64,000 nucleotides of DNA from Pseudomonas schmalbachii (GTDB lineage: Bacteria > Pseudomonadota > Gammaproteobacteria > Pseudomonadales > Pseudomonadaceae), in the NCBI RefSeq assembly GCF_017589465.1, contig NZ_JAELYA010000001.1, positions 434,001 through 498,000 on the forward strand, written 5' to 3'. The notes beneath the pieces were generated by a model, which searched no databases, was not told the origin of the DNA, and was given only the letters and a program-made list of their open reading frames with translations. Position numbers and translations under genes: made by a program. Within the stretch, counting starts at the first letter, position 1. Each line of letters opens with the position of its first letter. Of the stretch, positions 38,101-43,614 are shown piece by piece.

Positions 38101-38785
38101 GATACACGCGGAGAGCAAGCGCTACCAAGACTACACCACAGAGGTTGAACGGCTTGAGCAAGAGCGCTATGACTCTTGCCAGGAAAATCTACCAGATACC
38201 CAGCAACCGAAGCTGAAACAGGCGATTGCCTGTCAGCAGCAAAGCGCCGCAAAGCTGGACAGCCTACTGGCTGATTACATCGCGATTAGCCGTTACATCC
38301 AGGGTTGCCTGAAACTGATCAATGAAGGCGAGCAGCATAGCGAGAGCCAGGATGCCGTCAGACTGATCGTCGCTGACGGCGTTGGTGAAGTTGGCGCGAC
38401 ATATGAAGAATCCAAGACCGAATACCATCTGCTCGCCGAGATTTGTCAGAACGCGACCATCTATCAATCGGCCAATCCTTCGCGCGCTGTGCCCCTTATC
38501 GCCCAGGCCATCGACCGCATGGCTGAAAACAACGGCCTGGCACCTGCAATGTTCAGGCTCAGCGACAAACAAAAGTTGGTCGTCGCCAACGAGTTGAACC
38601 GACTACTCCTCCAACGCCTCGGCTCGTGGGAAAGGATCGACGATCTGTTTGCCGGCGACTTGATGCTGCTCGATATCGATACCCATGAGCCGGCATTGAC
38701 GCGCATCTCGACCGAGATACAGCGTCTGCTATCTAACCCAAATAGCGCTCGCCAAGTTGCTCTCGAGGTTCCGGCTAATGAGTGA
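35132..38785 (+). CDS. gmtZ: Large repeat-containing integrase (GmtZ / VPA1269-like)
   Basis: A 1,217-residue protein. Residues ~8-419 are seven tandem units of 58-59 residues, each built like YATYAEAQAAAQALGIKS..DY..R..EDPRLPA...YANTGWTNWYAFLG, the phage-integrase repeat type. Residues ~625-870 are a tyrosine-recombinase domain with Arg in RCPLRGQQI, His-x-x-Arg in PHCLRVSL, His in VGHASLVM and Tyr in IYYTK. The C-terminus is helical with a Cys-rich patch (CPMSASACEEGG and KKNCPQCRFF) that may bind zinc. AAGGAG 8 nt before 35132 fixes the start. Confidence 0.8.
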   Translation: MPVKKDFYNYAEAQAAAQALRIKNLPDYKKRHHEDPRLPAVPHQFYANAGWTNWYAYLGREKTNLYATYAEAQAAAQALGIKNGTDYKKRYRKDPRLPAGPHQSYANTGWTNWYAFLGKEKANFYATYTEAQAAAQMSGMKSQSDYLALYKEDPRLPATPDRVYADAGWTNWYAFLGNKQPNQYATYAEAQTAAQALGIKSQPDYKKRRDEDPRLPSRPDQRYADTGWIGWHAYLGKEKPDFYATYAAAQAAAQALGIKSQRDYEKRHHEDPRLPASPHQCYANTGWTNWHTFLGNKQPLRYATYAEAQAAAQALGIKSGPDYEKRYCQDPRLPASPSQFYANIGWTNWYAFLGNKQPDRYATYAEAQAATQTLGVKSEPEYKKRYREDSRLPATPNYVYANVGWTNWYAFLGTEGPYDAATDYPIIWADFERWLSNSLGHTIKRIAIRALLANFFRGQGLPDDPRYLLLRTNPFNAEAYQQFIENQAESTKVQFHSTFKAFFGWLLDMYCTDVDAYERVVLPEYRNPFLTVLAGFADSLGSYRPSQSTKVPLGYEYILRARQFLVPNGEQVMQTRPCLKDIPHLQEFFSNDWRSVDEAIIDRSDPNCIWRIKKGRAKGYEIWSPVRFIALYTLLRCPLRGQQILWLDSGEADSEIAVLDAKNGGIRWEKNAGPLTGKGSKKRRPQAAIQRGSLNEPKFYVTTNKTSRVRGGYEIEWIPDDLVYWFILLRDWQAKYAPLSAPTNWSAIGLDSTTNSKILQARGTQCFLFRAGASGTPMATSTAFTQYFPALLYQIQRDGENLATPDPEWPTRQRYLSPYTPHCLRVSLITAFIIDGDLPVAIVSKLVGHASLVMTIYYTKLNRGQMRHAMGEAEKRAAQLVTEAGVESIRKQGLKPLRHQLIATDGNRSLLETDVPNSACVVFDHGICPMSASACEEGGDLLVENVAQAVYGPVQVGYLGKKNCPQCRFFVTGIPFLGGLVAIANEVALEIHAESKRYQDYTTEVERLEQERYDSCQENLPDTQQPKLKQAIACQQQSAAKLDSLLADYIAISRYIQGCLKLINEGEQHSESQDAVRLIVADGVGEVGATYEESKTEYHLLAEICQNATIYQSANPSRAVPLIAQAIDRMAENNGLAPAMFRLSDKQKLVVANELNRLLLQRLGSWERIDDLFAGDLMLLDIDTHEPALTRISTEIQRLLSNPNSARQVALEVPANE
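35153..36388 (+). repeat. Seven tandem ~177-bp in-frame repeats within gmtZ
   Basis: The repeat units start at about 35153, 35327 and then every 177 bp. They share long identical DNA tracts such as GCCACCTACGCCGAGGCGCA and the GCTGGACGAACTGG core. Because the period is a multiple of three, gain or loss of units would keep the reading frame. The first unit is one codon shorter. The array is coding DNA, not a CRISPR array. Confidence 0.92.
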
Positions 38786-39419
38786 GCAGCTAACTACGCC
38801 GCAGGAAACGTTCGAGCGACTGATCAACGAGGCTAGCGATGCGCGCCGTAAACGCAGTCTGGATGCTCTGAATGAGGCATGCCGGTTGTTACATGAGCGC
38901 GGGTCTTCTGACTTCTCGTACAAGACCATCGTCACCCTCGGCCAGGACCGAGGGCTTTCAGTACCCGGTGAAAAATCAATTGTTAATGCCACGGGAGCGC
39001 ATTACCGCGAGCTGATCCAAGCCTGGAAACTGAACTCGGTCGCGGGGAAGGCCAACAGAAAGGTCGCTCCAAATGATTGGATAGAGAAGATAGATGATCC
39101 TGTGTTACGCCTGAGTGTCGCGCTACTGGCCAAAGAATTGCGCGCAATCAAGACAAAGATTGCTCGGCAAGAGAAGGCCAACGGTGCACCGATTTATTTG
39201 GGTGCTTCTCAAGTCCAAGGCCAAGGCACCTCGAAACAACCGAACCTGAACGCCGCTGAGTTGGACGCCCTCAAGGCCGCAATTGATCCGAGCGTCCTAT
39301 CGCCGCTTGGATATTCTATTGGCAGTCGTGGCGAAGTGGTGGATGCGAAGGGCAGGAAGATTCATAAGCCTGGATTTCGGGATGCCATTGAGAAAATCCT
39401 GTCTGTACAGGTGAAGTGA
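38778..39419 (+). CDS. gmtX: Third protein of the trio (GmtX-like)
   Basis: A 213-residue protein that overlaps the gmtZ end by 8 nt. It is helical and basic, with no catalytic motif that I recognise; it opens SEQLTTPQETFERLINEASD. The region SYKTIVTLGQDRGLSVPGEK resembles a small helix-turn-helix, which would suit a DNA-binding accessory factor. The assignment as GmtX rests on size, order and overlap with the two recombinases. I chose the ATG at 38778 rather than an upstream TTG. Confidence 0.7.
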   Translation: MSEQLTTPQETFERLINEASDARRKRSLDALNEACRLLHERGSSDFSYKTIVTLGQDRGLSVPGEKSIVNATGAHYRELIQAWKLNSVAGKANRKVAPNDWIEKIDDPVLRLSVALLAKELRAIKTKIARQEKANGAPIYLGASQVQGQGTSKQPNLNAAELDALKAAIDPSVLSPLGYSIGSRGEVVDAKGRKIHKPGFRDAIEKILSVQVK

Positions 39420-39736
39420 AATGGCCAATGGATAGCAGATAAGCCCTGTTCACCGAGGGGTGACAGTCCCTAGGAATTACCATGCGAGCACCTATCGACG
39501 GTCCAACATCAAAATCGCGTGATGGAGACTCCGCCATCGTCCAGGGACGCCGCCCCGATCACGAATGCTGAGTCATCCGAGGCTAGATAAAGAACCGAGC
39601 GAACCTGCTCTTAAGGCTTCGCCACATGCATCAACGCATGCAGATTGGTAACGAAATTATCTATCTGAATCACCCTGGTCGATCGAGTTCATCTAGGCCT
39701 CCTCGACCGCCTGTAGGCAAGCACATACAGGTTCTC
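39420..39736. other. Non-coding stretch after gmtX
   Basis: This 317-bp gap has no convincing ORF. It holds a CATGCATCAACGCATG motif (~39626) and a CCTGTA-N10-TACAGG inverted repeat (39710-39731) just past the end of the convergent XRE gene, which may act as its terminator. Several short palindromic segments could mean a structured RNA or recombination site, but nothing matches a known family by eye. Confidence 0.4.
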
Positions 39737-40060
39737 CTATGCGTTGGAGGCACCGATCGACGTCCGGTCGCTTCCGTTGGCCAGCCCAAGGAACTGCAGC
39801 TCCCGTTCTAGGCGGGTGATGAGCGTTCGACTGTCCTGATGCGGCTCTTTATACAGGTAAGCTGCAATTAGCAGAGTCGCCGGGTGCACCTCCAATACGT
39901 CGGCCAACTGCTCGAGCTTCTGAATCGTCGGGACCTTCTGTCCGCGTTCCAAGGTGCTCAGGTAAGTTCGGCTGCTGACCGTCGAAAAATCCTCCTGAGT
40001 CAGCTCTCGCTGCTTGCGTAGCTGCTTGAGGGCAAGCCCGAATGCGGTATTCAGTTCCAT
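39737..40060 (-). CDS. XRE-family helix-turn-helix regulator
   Basis: A 107-residue protein with an N-terminal Cro/C1-type HTH at about residues 8-63 (LKQLRKQRELTQEDFSTVSS then RTYLSTLERGQKVPTIQKLE) and a short C-terminal tail. It is divergent from the unknown 148-residue gene across an 85-bp region that contains the TTCC-N6-GGAA inverted repeat. Such pairs are often a repressor and a controlled effector. The element context supports a cargo or element-control role. Confidence 0.82.
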   Translation of the reverse strand: MELNTAFGLALKQLRKQRELTQEDFSTVSSRTYLSTLERGQKVPTIQKLEQLADVLEVHPATLLIAAYLYKEPHQDSRTLITRLERELQFLGLANGSDRTSIGASNA

Positions 40061-40068
40061 TTTGCCAA

Positions 40069-40082
40069 TTCCGCAAAAGGAA
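40069..40082. promoter_or_regulatory. TTCC-N6-GGAA inverted repeat, candidate XRE operator
   Basis: TTCCGCAAAAGGAA lies 9 nt upstream of the XRE start codon, between it and the divergent gene at 40146. The position suits autorepression by the XRE protein. The arms are only 4 bp, so chance is possible. Confidence 0.35.
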
Positions 40083-40145
40083 CAATGAGGCCTACATGAA
40101 CACTATGGAGCTACAATCTATAGGACTCATTTCGAGTGTCCGGCC

Positions 40146-40592
40146 ATGTTTATCACCTATCGCTACGCCGAGATGTCTCTGGATCCGCGGCTCGAGTTCA
40201 CCCCGGCACAGCTGTGGGCGGCTGTGGAGCAGGATATCCAGTGGCCTTGGTTTTACGTGCAGATCGCTCGGCGCGATGGACGCGAAGTGGTTGCCAGTGC
40301 GCTGCTGCTCCAGCATGCACATGATCTGGAAACCATTATCCAGAGCCAGTCGAAGCACGCGTGGGTCGAGCAAGTGCAGATCGTCACCCCGGCGCATCTC
40401 AATGGACATGCCAGATGGCTGATGGAGCCGTTGAAGGAAGTGTGCTTAATGCAAGACGATGCTGGAGAGAAAGGCCTGCTGTTCAAGGTGGAGAATGATG
40501 TCCGCTATTCGCTGCACCCGCAGCGCAACCTGGAGCAACTGCTCTTGATCAAGGTGTTGTTCTCGGCCGAGTCGGATCTGCAGCGGCGTTGA
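40146..40592 (+). CDS. Unknown 148-residue protein beside the XRE regulator
   Basis: I do not recognise this 148-residue protein. It looks like a soluble alpha/beta domain: a strand (MFITYRYAEM), a helix (TPAQLWAAVEQDIQ), strands (PWFYVQIARR and VVASALLLQ), a helix (DLETIIQSQSKH) and a C-terminal helix pair around EQLLLIKVLFSAESD. There is no signal peptide or membrane segment. It is divergent from the XRE gene. As the nearest cargo to the mobile trio it could be a defence, toxin or regulatory effector; that is inference only. Confidence 0.7.
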   Translation: MFITYRYAEMSLDPRLEFTPAQLWAAVEQDIQWPWFYVQIARRDGREVVASALLLQHAHDLETIIQSQSKHAWVEQVQIVTPAHLNGHARWLMEPLKEVCLMQDDAGEKGLLFKVENDVRYSLHPQRNLEQLLLIKVLFSAESDLQRR

Positions 40593-40797
40593 ACGAGGGA
40601 CAGTCGAGGCAGGCAACCTCGACCGGAATCTAGTGAGCGCGCGGTGGCGGCTGCTTTGTCTGCACTAGGTGGTGTGTGCTCGCGAGCCATTGTCATGGCA
40701 TCGATTTGCATTGTCCGCAGGGGAAGACGGTTTCCCGTCAACATGTCCCTAGGACCGTGAAGTCAGTTTACTCGAAAAGAAATCACTACTGACATAT

Positions 40798-40989
40798 CTA
40801 GCCGGTTGGCTCACTGGGCAGTGGCTTAAGCTTCAGGGACAGCACACTCTCGACACGCTCAAGGATCAACTCGTCGCCCACAACCCACCCCAGCCTCTCA
40901 AGCAGTTCGGATGGCAGCTCGATGATGGCGTCGCCACTGCCATCCCCAGCGTCTTGGCAGGCAACCCGCCACGTATTGATATCAGCCAT
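40798..40989 (-). CDS. AbrB/MazE/SpoVT-like small protein
   Basis: A 63-residue protein whose core, GSGDAIIELPSELLERLGWV then VGDELILE, fits the swapped-hairpin AbrB/MazE DNA-binding fold. Such proteins are usually antitoxins or transition regulators. There is no adjacent MazF or PIN-type toxin. The start ATG at 40989 has GAGGA about 8 nt upstream. It lies downstream of the 41078 gene on the same strand. Confidence 0.72.
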   Translation of the reverse strand: MADINTWRVACQDAGDGSGDAIIELPSELLERLGWVVGDELILERVESVLSLKLKPLPSEPTG

Positions 40990-41077
40990 TGCCCATATCC
41001 TCGTCAAGTGATGGCATCGTAGGCACTCTAACGCTCGGCCCCAGTCACTCGACGCGAGTGCGAAATGGACCGGCCTG

Positions 41078-41383
41078 CTATGGTTCGAGATCGGTCGCCC
41101 GTGAATAGCGGTACTCTTCCGACGAAAGGCGCCCCTTGGGACCAAACAGCAAGTTGGCCGTGAGCGTTTCTAGATAGACCATTGCCTCCGGTTGAGTGTG
41201 CTGCGCGAAGTATGCCCGCTGCGTCGCAGGCAGGGTGGCGCGGTGCGCCAGGCAGGCACTCACCATCTCCGCCAGCACATAGCCACGAACGTCGTAACGC
41301 TCATCTACAGCACGCAGGACGGTGCGATAACACGAGCGATAGGTCGGTGTCCGGCCGGCCTGCCGGTAAGCGTCGTTACTCAT
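41078..41383 (-). CDS. Unknown 101-residue protein, partner of the DUF2384-like gene
   Basis: A 101-residue protein that overlaps the preceding gene by 4 nt (ATGA), so the two are translationally coupled. It is mainly helical (YRTVLRAVDERYDVRGYVLA then EMVSACLAHRATLPATQRAY) with a C-terminal LSSEEYRYSRATDLEP. No catalytic motif is visible. Its coupling to a protein with an antitoxin-like C-terminus makes a toxin-antitoxin or partner-protein role worth testing. Confidence 0.68.
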   Translation of the reverse strand: MSNDAYRQAGRTPTYRSCYRTVLRAVDERYDVRGYVLAEMVSACLAHRATLPATQRAYFAQHTQPEAMVYLETLTANLLFGPKGRLSSEEYRYSRATDLEP

Positions 41384-41781
41384 CCCTGGCTCCCGGCCTG
41401 CCAGGAGGCCAGAAACTGCAATATCTGCTCAACCTGGCCCTGACTGATCAGTTGCTCCGCAGTCCGGCGCTCGAAGGTCGGCAATGGCTCGTGGCGGAAC
41501 CAGGCAATAGATTTCTCGATCGCCACCCCGCTCTCGGCCACCGCCAGTACCACGCGCAGGGCGTCAGCTATGAAATGCTGCGCGGCTTCGGCTTCGGACG
41601 CGGCGGCGACGAATGACTGGCTGCGGCGATAAGAATCGACCTGGGCGGCCCAGATGGCCGGGCTGACGCCGAAGACCTTGGTATAGCGCTCAGCCGAATA
41701 GGTCGCTCCATTCGCGGTACGCAGGTAGTCGTTCAGCTCGCCAGCCGACATCGCCCCTTGCTGGAATGCCTCCCGATTCAT
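41380..41781 (-). CDS. MbcA/ParS/Xre (DUF2384)-like protein
   Basis: A 133-residue protein. Its last 45 residues (AIEKSIAWFRHEPLPTFERR then TAEQLISQGQVEQILQFLAS) fit the antitoxin Xre/MbcA/ParS toxin-binding domain pattern: W, then PLP-x-F, then a TAEQLI helix. The N-terminal part (SAGELNDYLRTANGATYSAE) may be an altered HTH. In standard systems the partner is a RES-domain toxin, which is not seen here. GGAGGAG upstream of the ATG at 41781 supports the start. Confidence 0.65.
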   Translation of the reverse strand: MNREAFQQGAMSAGELNDYLRTANGATYSAERYTKVFGVSPAIWAAQVDSYRRSQSFVAAASEAEAAQHFIADALRVVLAVAESGVAIEKSIAWFRHEPLPTFERRTAEQLISQGQVEQILQFLASWQAGSQG

Positions 41782-42119
41782 GGCTCGCTCCTCCCGCCGC
41801 ATTTTGATGACAGCATGCCCGCAAACAGGCGGCGGGCAAAGCCCCGTTCGCTAGCCAGGGGCTGCCAGTTTTCGCTGCCGTTTCGCCACTTGGCGCGACC
41901 AGCTTGGCTAGCTGCTGCTCGAGAGTGCTCGCCCTGGCCTTCTCGGTGGCAGCGATCTGCTGCGCATCACTGAGTTGGGCCAGTGCGATATTGCGCTGAA
42001 CTGGTTAAAGCAGCATGTGCAAAATTTGCGCATGCTGCAACCGCTGGAAAACTATATCGCGCGGTTCCTGCAAGCCACTCAATAGCCGCCGACTCGGCCC
42101 CCGACACCTCACCGGCTAT
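41782..42119. pseudogene. Gene remnants at the right side of the accessory region
   Basis: No intact gene is present. The minus strand from about 42005 down to 41805 reads as a coiled-coil fragment (NIALAQLSDAQQIAATEKAR then ASTLEQQLAKLVAP) like the tail of KfrA-type plasmid proteins. The plus strand at ~42007-42090 reads WLKQHVQNLRMLQPLENYIA then RFLQATQ and a stop, the tail of a different, unidentified protein. The two fragments abut near 42006, suggesting a recombination scar. Confidence 0.5.
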
Positions 42120-43568
42120 TCACTGCCGTACCACCGCCGGCGGCGTCCAGGAGCCATCGATGATTTCCCCGCGCGGCGAATAGAGGCGCATGAGCAGGTT
42201 GAACGGTGCCTTGTCGACCGGCAGCCAGTTGGCTTCCTTGTCCGCTCCGGGCGACTCTGCCTGGATATACAGGTCGAGCGAGCCGTCGGCGTTGCTGGCG
42301 AGCTTGTCGCGGTCGCCGATTGCCTGGCGTTTCAGCGAGTTCGGGATGAAGTAGCCGTCGGTGTCGTAGGCCGTCACCGACCAGAAGGCATCCACCGGCG
42401 GCAGCTTGCCTTTTTCGAAGTGCAGCACGTAGCGGTTGTTGCCATCGAGTTGCCGGCCTTCGCTGTCCTTCGCCAGCGAGGGATAGATCGCGTCCTGCGG
42501 CAGGTTCATGCCCAAGCCGAAGTTGGCGACGGCGGCGCGGTAGTAATAGTCCACCCCGTATGCGCCTGCACGTGTCGTGTAGATCCATCCCTGACCACCA
42601 ATGCCGGCGGCTTTCCTGCCCTCGGCCGCCACCTGCGCCATGCCGTCGGCGAAACCGCGCTCGAACGCCTGCCGGACACTCGCTGGCGCCGCTGCGAGGT
42701 TGAAGCTCTGCCCTACCGTGAATCCCGCCCGTTCGAGGCGGTGGATCATCGGATAGTCGGTCGGGTTCGGCGGATTGTCCTTCAGCAGCTCAGCAAAACG
42801 GCCGAAGAAGGTTGCCGCTTCCATCTTTTTCACCTGCGCCGGCGGCGGCGTCTTCATGTCGATGGTCGGGTCGACCTGACCTTTGGGCGCTACGTACGCG
42901 CCGTTACCCCAGGCGGAGAGCGGCACCAGGTTGAGGGTGTCCTGGATCTCGTGGACTTTCGCGTAGTCGGCCACGCCGTTGGTCTGGGTCCGACCGATGA
43001 TCCACGCATAGCGGGTGGGGCTTTTGATCACCTCCAGTCCTGCCGGCACGGTGCCGTGCCACTGCGGCCCGACCACGAGGAAATTGCGCGCCGTATTCCG
43101 GCCGGTAGTACGAGTGCCGGGCACGGCGAACACATCGGTCCACAGGCTGAGAATAGGCAACTGGAAGTAGCGGTCGGTGGCCGGTACCGAGAGAACCACC
43201 GGCTCGGCCTTCAGGTCGAGCACGGCGGCCGAGTACAGAGTGTCGACGTTCGAGCGAATGACGGTCTTGCGGCTGGGGTCCGGGAACTCGCGGGCGTGAT
43301 AGAAGCGGTTGGCCGGGCCACGGACCGAATCGTTCGGCTCGGCGAAGTTGCTCAACTGCTGCAAGGTGAGGTGCGTCAGTACCAAGGGGTAGGCATAGAC
43401 GTAGGCGTCCTTGGCGATGGCACGGATCTCCTCCTCGGAAATCGCCTGGACCGGTGCCGCAGGGCGCACCGTCGCGGGCTTGCCCTGGTCCTGAGCGACG
43501 GCCACGGGAAGGGTGCCGATCGCAAGGATTACCACGGCATTGAAAGTTGCTAGCCATTTTCTCAACAT
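42120..43568 (-). CDS. DUF1254/DUF1214 exported protein
   Basis: A 482-residue precursor with a signal peptide (about residues 1-24, MLRKWLATFNAVVILAIGTL then PVAVA). The N-terminal DUF1254 domain (DAYVYAYPLVLTHLTLQQLS) and C-terminal DUF1214 domain (RYVLHFEKGKLPPVDAFWSV) are both complete. The family is exported and widespread in catabolic islands, but its function is not known. It is downstream of the two sulfatases on the same strand, so a role in the same periplasmic process is likely. Confidence 0.85.
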   Translation of the reverse strand: MLRKWLATFNAVVILAIGTLPVAVAQDQGKPATVRPAAPVQAISEEEIRAIAKDAYVYAYPLVLTHLTLQQLSNFAEPNDSVRGPANRFYHAREFPDPSRKTVIRSNVDTLYSAAVLDLKAEPVVLSVPATDRYFQLPILSLWTDVFAVPGTRTTGRNTARNFLVVGPQWHGTVPAGLEVIKSPTRYAWIIGRTQTNGVADYAKVHEIQDTLNLVPLSAWGNGAYVAPKGQVDPTIDMKTPPPAQVKKMEAATFFGRFAELLKDNPPNPTDYPMIHRLERAGFTVGQSFNLAAAPASVRQAFERGFADGMAQVAAEGRKAAGIGGQGWIYTTRAGAYGVDYYYRAAVANFGLGMNLPQDAIYPSLAKDSEGRQLDGNNRYVLHFEKGKLPPVDAFWSVTAYDTDGYFIPNSLKRQAIGDRDKLASNADGSLDLYIQAESPGADKEANWLPVDKAPFNLLMRLYSPRGEIIDGSWTPPAVVRQ

Positions 43569-43614
43569 GTGTATTTGTCCTCTTTCTTATTGATATCGGG
43601 GAACGCCCGAGAAA

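Noticed and set aside
39420-39736. Possible structured RNA gene
   Set aside because: Short palindromes are present but no tRNA, riboswitch or known small-RNA pattern could be recognised by eye.
33594-42100. Terminal inverted repeats or a target duplication for the mobile element
   Set aside because: I searched the left end and the region after gmtX and near 42006 by eye and found no convincing matching pair, so I do not claim a right boundary.
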